NCBI RefSeq assembly: GCF_033439725.1
Contig: NW_026944390.1
Span: 2,108,001-2,172,000 of the forward strand
Direction: 5' to 3'
Length of the DNA: 64,000 nucleotides
DNA from: Neurospora tetraspora
Lineage: Eukaryota > Ascomycota > Sordariomycetes > Sordariales > Sordariaceae
Shown: piece by piece, positions 12,977-23,404 of the stretch
Numbering within the stretch: the stretch's first letter is position 1
Layout: each line of letters begins with the position of its first letter
The notes under the pieces: model-generated
Database searches by the model: none
The model's input: only the letters and a program-made list of their open reading frames with translations
Told to the model about the DNA's origin: nothing
Program-made: the position numbers and the translations under genes

Positions 12977-14765
12977 TTACCACTTGCGCTCCTCGAAAGT
13001 GAGGGGGCAGTCATCCTAAACAACGTTAGCAAAGGGACCTATACACAAACAGCAGATTCAATTGGAACTCACCTTGGGGAAGATGGTGGCAAACACCTTG
13101 ATCTCCTCTGAGAGAGGAGTGGGGTGGTGCTTCCAGTCGAGGAGAAGAGAAGCCTTGCCGACGAACAGGGCGAGGTTAAGCTGAGCATACTGCTGACCGA
13201 GGCAGTAGTGAGGACCGACACCGAAAACGAGATAGTTCTTGGCACCCTTGGCCTCGGCATCACCGGAGAAGTAACGCTCGGGGTCAAAGTAGTCGGGGTT
13301 GGGGTAGACTTCGGGGTCGCGGAGAGCCATGTAGGTGGTGGGGACAACCATGGAGCCCTTGGGGATGGTGTAATCCTCAGTGATGGGGAAAGCCTTCTTG
13401 ACCAGGTAGGGGACCATGAGCACAGGAGGGCGGTAACGGAGGAGCTCACGAACAACGGCACGGGTGTAGGTCATCGACTCGAGCTGCTCCATGTTGAGAG
13501 GGGCGTGGATATCACCGTTGCGGACCTTGAGGTTCTCCTCACGAACACGGTCGAGGACATCAGGGCGCTGAGCCATGGTCTGGAAGAGCCAAGTAGCGGC
13601 GGAGCTGGTGGCATCCTGGGAAGCGAAGAGGAAGGTGAAGATGGTCTGGGAGATCTCATAGTCGGTGAAGTCGCGGAGCAGGTGAGTAGGCTTCTCAAGA
13701 CCCTCGGTGTTACCGCTGGCAACGGCCTCGCGCCACTTCTTGGAGTCAATCATCTGCTTGATCCAGGCATCCATGATGCAGGTAGCCTCGCCTCCAGCAG
13801 CCATGCGGACCTTGCTCTTCGCAGCGCACTTGGCAAACTCGGCGAGGACCATATCAGCCGCCTTCTTGCCATACCACGTCTTGGTGTAGGGAATAATGAT
13901 GGGGAAGTTGACAAGCTCGAGAGCGGCGGTAATCAGGTAGTAGTCGTCGGCAATCTTCTTGACAGCCTCATCGGAAATGTAATGGCCGACGAAGGAACGG
14001 CAAGAGACAGCAGTGATAACCTCACGGAAGTGGGGCATCCAGGGGACGGGCTTTCCACCGGCGTTCTTGGTGATCTCGAGGAAGGACTTGAAGTAGCGGT
14101 TGTACACCTCCTCCTGTCCGGGAAGGTAGATCTCGAGAGCCCTGCGAGTGAAGAGGCCGTTGAGACCCTTGCGGAACTCGACGTGGGCGGGGCCATCGAG
14201 GAAGACCCAGTTATCGGCGCCGAGGAGCTTGTGGGCGACATCGACGACGCAGGGCTTGACATAACCGGGGCTGTTGAAGACCTTACGGGCCATATCTTTA
14301 GTCGAGGCAATGACGACAAACCTGCGATTTGTCGCGTTAGTTTTCCGGCTAGGATTTCTCGGCGCGATTCAGACGTGGGCTCGACTTACTTGTGGAAGAC
14401 GGAAACGCAGCTGAGAGGACCGCTCAACCACTTGGCATAATATTCCTCGAACTTGGGGTCGAGGGACTCCAAGAAAGGTCCGATGAAGGGGATCTTCCAT
14501 GATGGGCCAGCGATTGTGCCCTTGTTGAGGACATACTTGACTGCGCGCGCAAGACTCGTCAGTATCTATCGTTCGACATTTGCGCCCAGCGGGACAACAT
14601 ACTCTGATCCCAAGCAACAAGAACAGCAAGAAGAGTAAAGACAATGGTCCAGCCGCTCGCTTTGGAGATGGTATCGATAACGTATTCGAGCTGGGGAGGG
14701 ACAGCGACGGTGCCGAGCTTGGCGCTGGCCAGAGGCGAGGTGAAGCTAGTTGCGTTGGAAGCCAT
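12977..14765 (-). CDS. erg5: Sterol C-22 desaturase, cytochrome P450 family 61
   Basis: Predicted 533 residues in four exons: 14603-14765, 14390-14540, 13073-14321, 12977-13015 (introns 62, 68, 57 nt). A single N-terminal membrane anchor ([16 protein letters not shown], about residues 37-52) holds it in the ER. P450 hallmarks are all present: I-helix [12 protein letters not shown] (about 335-346), K-helix ExxR in [10 protein letters not shown] (about 395), the PERYF region, and heme loop [11 protein letters not shown] with the ligand cysteine at about 478. CYP61 introduces the C22-C23 double bond near the end of ergosterol synthesis, using P450 reductase. The I-helix ASQDATSSA distinguishes it from CYP51. 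The last exon adds only [12 protein letters not shown]. Confidence 0.95.
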
Positions 14766-17700
14766 GTTGCGCGTTGCGGTTACCGGTAGACGAGGAAGCC
14801 TGTAGGGTTTCGGACGGGGGCCCAAGAGTTCACCTACACCGATACGGCCTCTAAGAAGCTCGGTGTGAAGCGAGATATGGGGGGAGGGAGTGTGGAGGCG
14901 GAGGTGAGGATGGGAAAGCAGAAGAAAAATCGAAAAGGGCGGTTTCCCCAGGGAGGTGGTACCAGGAAGGTGCAATATCTAATATAACGTAACAAAGACA
15001 CCGGGCGAAAAAGGGGACCCGGGCAGCGGATAACAACGAATGCCCGTCCAACAGGGCGATAGGCGGGTGATAGCAAGGATTGTGAAGTGACCCCTGTGGA
15101 CGAGCTACCGGAAAAGAGATTTTGGCGTTATGGCGCCGGCGAGCTCGACATTGGCTTGGCGAACTGGGGGCCAATTGACCAGTAGCATGCCATTTACCCC
15201 AGCAGCAGCTCCCAGCTTCGAGCCTTCGACCAGCTTGGGCCATTTTGACGAGCGGGTGGGTGGGGCAAAGAAGAGATTAGACAGGCACGAACAGGTCCCG
15301 ATCAGTGCCATTTGCTAGCAAAACCACACCAGGAACCACCTGAACCACCCCATTCCCACGGAACAGAGAGCCGCTCCCTGTTCCTCCACATTGTGTGACT
15401 TTTTTAGTCGGATCTACAGCTTTGCTTTCGGCCTCGGGAATGGCTCTGTGAGACTTTGTCGCAAAGAGGAAGCTCGCCAACAGCCGTCTGTTGTTAGCTC
15501 CCAATATCGAATTGTGTTAGGCGAGCAAAACATAGGCCTTTGTCATTTCACCTCAACACAGCAAACATTTCTTTGACGACGATGATGCATGAGTAGCGTA
15601 CGATGTCCGGATGCAATGGTGATTGCTAATATCTGGGGGTTTTATACTGATCATTGTTTTGAGACTGTGTAGTAGGTAGATCTCGAGTATACCCATCACC
15701 AGTCTACCACAGGTTGATAGTGCCATCACCTCTATCAAATGGGCACATCTGTGCAGTGCCCTATCAGGCCTAGCCCAGCTGCCCAGCTTGTCCAGTGTTC
15801 GCTCTCGCACTATCCCCGGTTGAGGCCCGTGCTCCCGTCGTATTCGTATTCGCCCGTCTCTGTAATGGTTTATCAAATTGTTGGGCTTGGGACTTGGACA
15901 AAGCGGCAGTTTGTAACTCTGTGTGATCTTTGACTGAGAAACCAACGCTGGTGATTCAGTCCAGATCTTTCATATGCCATGGCGCCCTACTGATCTGCTT
16001 GTCATTCTGAGCCGAAGGGCCGGTTCGAATTTCGGACGACAAGCTGTTGTTGACCTGCATATCAGTCCCATATCAGGGGTCGACTCATCCACAACGGAAG
16101 CTGAAGTGATCTCCAGGCACTAGCTCCAGCGTCAGTGATTCACCGAAACCATCCATCATACATCGGGGTCTTCCACCGAGCTTTCGGTCTCTCACGGAGA
16201 TTAGAGGATCGCCATTCACACAAAGATGGCGTCGACATTGGCAATATCGGTCGAACCACTCATCGCGTCGCGTCGCGAAGTGCCGTCTTGGTGCCGCAGC
16301 CCGCTCTGCCCCTGGCGCTCACTGGGCTGCTTCTTCTGGAAGGCTTCTAGCGAGGTCCACTGCTGTCAGGGGTCGTCGTCGAGAGGTGTAAAACGTCGCT
16401 CTGTAGATCTCGAAGTCCTTCCTGGACATTTCAGTCAGAAGAGAGCGGTCTATGACCAACACCCTCTCACCATCGTCATGGGATGAAAGACATCTCATGG
16501 TCCTATGGTGATGAGCCATGGTTTCGTTGTCGAGAACGTTTGGCAATGAGCGAAGTCGACTTAAGAGCGGAGTGGGGTCAAAGGCCTTCGAAGAGCATCA
16601 TGAGGTAAAGACTGGATGGACAACATCAAACAAATTCAATTCCAGGAATAATGGGGGAGCCCGTTCTTTTCGGCCAGCTCGATCGAGTCTGACTTACATG
16701 TAGGTCGTTGTCCGTTGACTCATCCGTCTTCCAGACCGACTGATACACCAACGCATAAGTCCGAGTCCAACCATCACCACCTCCATCTGGAATGGTACCC
16801 AATCGCATCACCGCCGCAAGCTTATTTCCCCAAGAAAAAAGAGAAAGGCTTCTTGTGTGACTCTTCTGGCTGAATTTTTTTCTAAAACCTCTATGCAAGG
16901 TTCACGCAGGACGGCCCACGAACGAACCGTTCGAACGCGCGTTACACTCGACGATGGCGCAAGCTACAATAGTCACTTACAGAAAGCCACGAACGAAGTT
17001 GGAAAAGGTTTCTCGACCGCCTACGTACGCTATGATGCCAAAAGTGACAAATTCAAACTGACAGCGGATAACCCGAAAAGAAAGTTTTCTTTCGGTGTGT
17101 GTGTCACAACAGGAACAAAACCCATTGGCTTATGACTTCCCAAAGATTCGAGCGGTGTCCCAGCTGGGAATAGTCTCTTCCCTCTTATGGACGCCGGGAT
17201 TCGTAACCTTCAAGCAGCTTATTCTCAGAATCATCACTCATCCCTTTCCCGCCCAATGTCAGCCCTGACTTTGCCTATGAAAAACAAGGCTGAACTACGT
17301 ACACCACCATCACCATCACCGGTTTATGCGTGGACCTTCACCCCGGGCTTTGTGACCAACGGATCAATTAAGGTTTTCAAAGTTAGGGTAACGAAGCTTC
17401 TCGACCCCGTCACCCCAACCTCCGGTTTATGTCCCCGCTGCTTATCATGTGGCTGCGTACGTCAAACCAAAGAACAAAAAACTCCCGTTCCAACATCCCA
17501 AAAGCGAAAAGACGGGAGAAAGCGGTATGACGACGGCAGTGCTTTTTCCAATGCCTCTCAATGCTCAGTCACAAAACTGAAAACCCATAGAAAATCTGTC
17601 AGCCTACGTACCACCAACCTTAACTTAACTGACAACCCCCGAATCTTAAAACGAACGTAACCCGTCAACGTAGCCTTTACCTGCCGCTGTCAGCACTAAA

Positions 17701-18436
17701 ATAAGCGCACTAAGCCGTTCGGCAACGGACTACCGAGTCTCTCGCTCACGAGTCTTTTGAAGCTGTCACTGCTGTTGTACACGCGGCTATATTGTCAAGG
17801 CTTCAACGTTTGTGTATCACACCGAGAGCTTTCACAAAGTCTTTTCACATGATGGCACAGCCACAACTACCTAGTTAGCCTTACTTTCATCTACGTTGAC
17901 ACTGATGGCTTGGCAAGCTTCAAGTTTCAGTCTTACACCGACGACGTTACAAGTCTTCTTTGCTTCTTTTCCCTTCAATATGCATTGACATTGACAAATA
18001 GTTAATAAAAAAAAGTTTCCAGCCTGATCAGGATGACTCATAATGAGATGGCTTTGTGGTTTGATTGCTTTTCAGTAATCAGTTGGGCTGAGCTGACCAG
18101 GGTTCCACGTGGTTTATGCAGCATTGGAGCCTGGGGTTTATTCTTGTTGTCGTCGTCGTTGTGTAGGCTCCGGATTTATCTCAGTACACCTATCACACAT
18201 CCCTCGATGTAAGTGCTTACCAGGTGGGTGTACGTACTCACCTACGTGTACATACCTTCTCCCCACATACCTTGATACTTTGATGGCGGTTGGGAGAGAA
18301 GGCCGGGGGTGGCTTTGCTTTGTTCGAAGTCGGCCTTACCCTCAGTCCTCACCGTAAGTATTGTTGTGGTTGGTGATCATCCAATGTCAGATGGGTAAGG
18401 GGAGATGGGGGGAAGAGAGTAGAGAGTTGTCCAAGA
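14766..18436. other. Large intergenic region upstream of ERG5
   Basis: 3.7 kb between divergent genes. I see no gene I can support. One frame (16857-17660) is open apart from a single stop and is described as a finding. No tRNA, 5S rRNA or repeat array recognised. Confidence 0.5.
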
Positions 18437-18444
18437 TATATAAG
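18437..18444 (+). promoter_or_regulatory. TATA box
   Basis: TATATAAG followed by AGG, 273 nt before the start codon of the Ser-rich gene at 18718, on the same strand. The match to consensus is full. It would give a leader of roughly 240 nt, which is rich in A and C as in strongly induced fungal genes. Confidence 0.6.
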
Positions 18445-18717
18445 AGGAGTTGCTGGCCTCGTCTTTCGGGATGTTGTTGTTTTTGGTTCATCATCAACAG
18501 CTTCAGACTTCATTCAGACTTCACACTTCAAAGTACTACCTTATACCTTCCACAAAAACACAAAAACACAACTGAGCAACTACTACTACTTCCTCCAACC
18601 AACTGGAAGCTTCACTTACACACTTGAGTACTAAACACCAACTCAACACCATCACATCCCCATCAAGACCTCTTCGTCAAACCACCACCAACCAACAACA
18701 GCAAAAAACCCATCAAA

Positions 18718-19127
18718 ATGTCCGCCTCAACAAACTTCAACTTCCCCTCCCACCCCACCTCCCGCTCTCACGCCATGCAAATCGTCGAAGGCACCCGCGC
18801 CCTGCAACAATCTCCTGCTCTCGCCTCTTCCACTTCCAAGTCCTCTTCTGCCAAGAACAACTACGCGGAATCCACCACCTCAACCTCCAGCTTCTCCAGC
18901 CGAACCAGTCTCCTCAAGGACAAGTTCCGCTCCTCGTTTGGTTCCTCTTCTTCTTCTTCGCCGTCGTCTTCGGACAGCAGCAACAGCAACACCAAGTCCT
19001 CCGTGAGTAGCAACAGCAAGCCCAGCAAGCCCATGACTAGCACCAGCCAGCAAGGGCTATTTCTACTCGGTTCGCAAATCAGGATGGGGCACTAATTGTT
19101 TTTCGGTTTTGTGGTTGGCAGTATTAA
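18718..19127 (+). CDS. Small Ser-rich protein of unknown function
   Basis: I do not recognise the family. The frame opens at MSASTNFNFPSHPTSRSHAM, continues QIVEGTRALQQSPALAS, and is then dominated by Ser with Lys/Arg (SFSSRTSLLKDKFRSSFGSS). Two ends are possible. Splicing a 119-nt intron (19003-19121, donor GTGAGT, CACTAAT branch, GGCAG acceptor) gives 96 residues ending TKSSY. Read-through gives 125 residues ending at 19095. I prefer the spliced form because the sites are good and the intronic frame is anonymous. A TATA box and long A/C-rich leader support real, probably regulated, transcription. There is no signal peptide or membrane span; it is probably disordered and cytosolic. Confidence 0.6.
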
Positions 19128-19647
19128 GACGAGACGATGCGATCGAGATGATTCTAGGTGGTTAAGATGAGCGGTTTGGCCTGAAATTTGTTCGGGTCAG
19201 ACAGACCGTGAAACAGCATAGCGAGCATGGATAGAAGAAGGATTCCCTCCCTCGTGCCGACCCTCATGCTGGGGTACGGGGGATGGTGGTATAGGCATGG
19301 TCATGGTCAGGAAAAGAAGGGAATTGGTTAAGAGGAGGCGTTTCTTATGTCTTATTTGGTACGGGTACGGGCTAGCGGGTATTTTTGCTTTTTGACTGCG
19401 TTTCTTGGGAAGGACCATGGTTTGAATGATGGTCGAACCACCTGGGAACTGGATGGATGGAATGCATACCTATTATACCCGGGATAGAAAGAGGAGGATA
19501 GCGTACCAAGGGGGCCTGCTTTGAGCTTCAAATCTATTTCTTGCTACTCGTCAACGAAAATAAATAAAAAGGGGTATATCATCTTCATCCCAGTACTTTT
19601 CCATCATAATTCGTTATCCCGTAAATTCAATCTTCCCGGACCACCCC
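19128..19647. other. Intergenic, convergent 3' ends
   Basis: 520 nt between the Ser-rich gene and ASK1. Presumed 3' UTRs; no feature seen. Confidence 0.5.
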
Positions 19648-21219
19648 TTAGAAAGTCTCATCCATCAAATCCGGATTCATCTTCACCACACTCGGACTAA
19701 ACTCCGACTCCTCCGGCATCTCCCCGGCCGTCAACAGCAAATTCTCCACAATCTTCTTACTCGCCTCCCTCGCCGGCGTCTGCAACAGCTTCGACGGCGG
19801 CAACGCAAACTGGATCGTCTTCGGTGGGCTCATCCCTCCGAAAGGATCCTGCTCGCTATCACTCTCCCAATCGATCTCCTCCAAGTATCTCTTCTTTGCT
19901 TCCACCGTCCCCTTGGGAATGGGCGTCTTGCCGGCGTTCGTGGCGTTGGCGGCATTGGCGCTGAAGACATCTTTTGTCTTGCGTCCAGCCATCGGTGTCT
20001 GGACGCTTAGTCCCGGTGTTCGAGGCGCCGTGCGGGCAGCGTAGGCGGCGGCGGCAGCGCGGGTGTTACCCCGGTAGGCGGAGCGGATGGGGGACATGAA
20101 TGCCGCGGAACGGAGTTGGGGGACTTCCATCTCGGGAGAGGACATGAAGGAGTCTTGCCATAGTGGTCTGTCCTCCTTCGCCTTGCCCTTGCCCTTGGGG
20201 TCTAGAAGGGGTTTCTTCTCGGTGACTTTCCACTTGATCGGGGATACGCCGCTCGCCTGGTGGCCTTTGTGTGGTGTTGCCCCAACGCGGTAGTTCCTGT
20301 CTGGCATTCGGTGGAGGATGGGGTCCTTGTTGGCTGTTCCGCCGCGCTGTTGTTGTTGTTGCTCGCCGAAGGGAGTGTTTTGGGCTCGGTGGGGCGTCAT
20401 GGACATGTCGGGTAGACGGGCTGTGTGTTGTCGGAAGATGAGCTCGCTGTCGTCGTCTTCCATGGCGTCGCCGCCGGAACCGGAACCGAAACCGGGTGTT
20501 TTGTTTGCTTCGGCGGCAGCCTTGAGCTCGCGGCGCCTGAGTTGCTCGTATGGAGAGTCGAGATTGGCGAACTGAGGACGTGAAGGTATCGATTTGGTCG
20601 CTGGTGGGCGAGGAGTGCTTCCGCTGAGGTCATCGCCAGTATCAGTCAAGACGGAATCGTTTGTTGTGCGCTGCCGGCCCTGGTCTTGTCCTCGGGCATT
20701 GAATGTAGACGATTCATCTTCGATGGTTATGTCGTGGCTGCGACCGGCGCTCTGGGGGTGAGGTGTTCGGGCTGGGGTGGTTTGATCGTGGGCGGATGTT
20801 GATTCTTCGTTGCTGTTCAAGACTGTGGTTTCGTTGCCATTGGCAAGCTCTTCGTATCCCGAAAGCGAAACATTGGCCGATGCCTCGAAGAATTGTTTCC
20901 AGAACTAAGAACACAACGGTTGTTAGTTGGAGGTTGTGCGAGGCGCTGAAGAGATGTCGAACCTTGGTTGATTCCCAGACTGATTTTGAATGCTCGCCGT
21001 ATTGCTCGACTAGTGGTAAGATGTTGGTGGTGACAATGCGATGCGCTCTGCTAAAGTTGGAATCGATTTCTGTGACGGAAGGTCAGCAATGGCTTGTTTG
21101 TCGGACTTGTGGTTCTGCATGACCGGACCTTGTAGCGTCAAAGTAATGGACTGCTCGAGCTTTTCCAGCTCCTCCGTAAGAGTTAGCGGCCTCGTATTGG
21201 ATGTTCCGGGGACTGACAT
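19648..21219 (-). CDS. ask1: DASH/Dam1 complex subunit Ask1
   Basis: Predicted 484 residues in three exons: 21129-21219, 20963-21069, 19648-20904 (introns 59 and 58 nt). The start is the ATG at 21219 (MSVPGTSNTRPLTL). The conserved Ask1 domain fills the first 90 residues: LTEELEKLEQSITLTLQEID, NFSRAHRIVTTNILPLVEQY and STKFWKQFFEASANVSLSGY. The rest is long and disordered, with Ser/Thr-Pro sites (TPHPQS, TPRPP, MTPHRAQNTPF, IPKGT), a Gln run and PPSKLLQTPAREASKKIVEN near the end. Ask1 is part of the ring complex that couples kinetochores to microtubule ends; in yeast it is a Cdk1 substrate, and the many S/T-P sites suggest the same here. Confidence 0.92.
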
Positions 21220-21690
21220 GATCTCGGAGGGCAAATGGGCTGGTCGGTTCTGTTGTTGTTTTGTTTTGTTTGTGAAGAGCCGGTAGAAGTCCGTAAAGGG
21301 CAGCGGGCTTGGCTTGTAAGTTCCGGCGCGTCATGGGCCGTAGAGTCGCGTTGCGGGGCATTGATTGCCGGCTGTGGTGGGGCCGCTATTACAGGGGTCC
21401 GGGGGTGTAAGTTGTACATCACGGGTGAAACCAATTTCATGTATGGTTCGTATTGTACTATGGTTCTTGTTTCTAATTCAACCATTTGACAAACTTGTGT
21501 CTTTCCGGGGTATCTAATCATGCTGAACATGTATCAATAAGCCATAGCCATCCATCCCTGTAGCGTGTTGCTCCTGTGGTTCCGTCCAGAAAACACCAGT
21601 ACGCCCCAAATGCAGTGAGAAAGAGATAACATCCCCTCCGTTCTAGAATGCCAGTCAACCAGCTAACTCTGACCGGCGCCACGTCGACTG

Positions 21691-21795
21691 GAAGCACCCC
21701 GTGTGGAAGCACCCCGTGTGGAAGCACTCCGTGTGGAAACACCCCGTGTGGAAACACCCCGTGTGGAAACACCCCGTGTGGAAACACCCCGTGTG
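21691..21795. repeat. 15-bp minisatellite, seven units
   Basis: Seven head-to-tail copies of GAA(A/G)CACCCCGTGTG, exactly 105 bp. The first three copies carry GAAGCA and the last four GAAACA; one unit has a C-to-T change (CACTCC). It begins about 12 nt past the EAF7 stop on that gene's 3' side, so it probably lies in the EAF7 3' UTR. The period of 15 keeps frames open on both strands, which explains a spurious open frame here. Confidence 0.9.
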
Positions 21796-21806
21796 CGAGG
21801 CCCCTT

Positions 21807-22763
21807 CTAGCGGCGACTAGGTCTTGCTGATCGACCACGGACAACGGGTTTGGCTTTGGGAGCAGGACGAGCTCTTGTTCCCCTTCCTGTCTTTGCTGTG
21901 GACGCTTCGGCCTCCTCTTCGTCTGATGCTTCCTCCTCATCGCCGGATTCCTCTTCTTCGTCCTCCTCTTCCTCCTCGCTTTCATCTCCATCTGGGGACT
22001 CCTCCTTCGTCTTGCGAGCCTTGCTAGCTGCCCGCTTCGCACTCCGGGCTCCTCTGGCCGACTTCCGCACCGGACTAGGGGCAGAAGTCTCGTTATCCGT
22101 ATCCTCCACAGTACTACTGCGAGTCTTGGTACCAGCTTCGGTGCGCCTGCGCTTCTTACGTTCGTCGCTTGTCTCGTTCGGGTCCCATTGCGGTGGGCTG
22201 CTGGGCGGGTCGCCCGGGGGAGCAAGCGCCGCTTGTAGCATCAAATCTCCGTAGTCGTCGCGAGGTAGAGAGAAGTCTTTGTAACGCCGGGGCTTGCCCC
22301 ATTCTTCGGGAGGGTCAAGGCTGTTCTCTCGCTCGTCGATCGCATCCAGGTCGTAAAACGTCCCAAGTTTAGCCCAGATTCCCGGTATGCGTGTGTGAGG
22401 ATTCTTGAACGGGTCGAAGCCGTGGTTGCGGAGATGCTCGCTAATGGATATGATGCGAAAATGCTTGTGCATACCTGGAGGGAAGTTGGGTGTTAGCTGG
22501 GTACTGTAAATCTACTTGGGTTGTGACCTCCCCGCAGGTTTCCATCTAATCACACCCTTGAACAGCGAGGCGACCTGATCATCTGTCCAAGGGTCGTTCG
22601 GGTCGAACTTGGGTTTCGGAGGTTGGGCAGCGGGCGGTGCAGGTACGGGTGTTGTTCCAGCGGCTGGAGTGTCAATGTCCATGGCATCGTCATCTCGTGG
22701 TGTGGCCGTTGACGGCGTGGCGGCGGCCGTGCTGCTGCGGCCGCCCTTTTTCTTTGGGGGCAT
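21807..22763 (-). CDS. eaf7: Eaf7/CT20-family NuA4 subunit
   Basis: Two exons: 22763 down to about 22532, and 22474-21807, joined over a roughly 58-nt intron; about 299 residues. The N-terminus is a basic patch ([11 protein letters not shown]) and a Pro/Ala linker. The CT20 domain follows: [20 protein letters not shown], then [20 protein letters not shown] and [20 protein letters not shown], the Eaf7/MRGBP signature. The tail alternates basic and very acidic runs. In yeast Eaf7 belongs to the NuA4 histone acetyltransferase (Eaf3/5/7 module). Oddity: the in-frame junction GCG-G|GT-ATG would need a GG-AG intron. The nearest GT donor, five bases on, shifts frame and stops soon after. The family call is firm; the exact junction is not. 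Confidence 0.82.
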
Positions 22764-23404
22764 CGTCGCAGATGGTAGATCTGAGTAGCGATATACAAAT
22801 ATGCTATGCTGTGCCCAAAATTTGACAGGTCGTGGATGTTGTGGTGGTTGATGTTCGGTAGAAAGTTGAGAAGTGGAAGCTGAAGCTCAGATGCTCACTG
22901 CCATCAATGGTTATCAAAATTACGGCAGGCAGCTTGGTAGGAAGATACTTGCTCTAGAAGTACCAAAGTGCCCTGCGCCTGCAGCGGCGAGACATGACCT
23001 GGATGTTACTAGAGCCTGGTGTTGTTGCAGGGGTTAAAGACATGCTGTCTCAGTGTTTACTTCAGCGGGGTTAGGCCTGGATTTGTCCACTCCCGTCCCG
23101 TCAACTCGATGCCGCTTGCTCGACACGCGACCGGCAGCGCGACACGACAGACGACAAGGGACGATACATCGTCTTTCAAAAAGAAACGTGAAGCACAGGT
23201 GAAGAGAACCTGTCGATTCTGTGACTGAGCTGCTGAAGAAGTGGAACTAGCTAGTGGTTCTTCAGGTTGTCACTCGTCTTTAGTGCCTCGAATGGCTGCG
23301 CATCAAGGTTCTCACTCATTGACTGTTTGGTGAATCCTTAACCCGTCAATTGCTGCATTAACAACCTCTTTCACCTCCAATGCTCACGACAAGCATCAGG
23401 CAAA
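22764..23404. other. Intergenic, divergent EAF7/GCP promoters
   Basis: 641 nt shared upstream region of two divergent genes. No TATA box or other clear element seen. Confidence 0.5.

Noticed and set aside
12400-13002. 200-codon plus-strand frame downstream of ERG5
   Set aside because: Anonymous low-complexity sequence in the probable ERG5 3' UTR and last exon.
13124-14440. 438-codon open frame antisense to ERG5
   Set aside because: It mirrors the ERG5 coding strand; strong codon bias with GC-rich third positions keeps the antisense frame open. No motif, and ERG5 evidence is decisive.
16021-16060. Possible tRNA B box GGTTCGAATTT
   Set aside because: Ends mismatched and no A box or acceptor stem upstream.
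21518-22225. 235-codon minus-strand frame with HGVFP repeats
   Set aside because: It is another frame of EAF7 plus the 15-bp minisatellite, which cannot produce stops.
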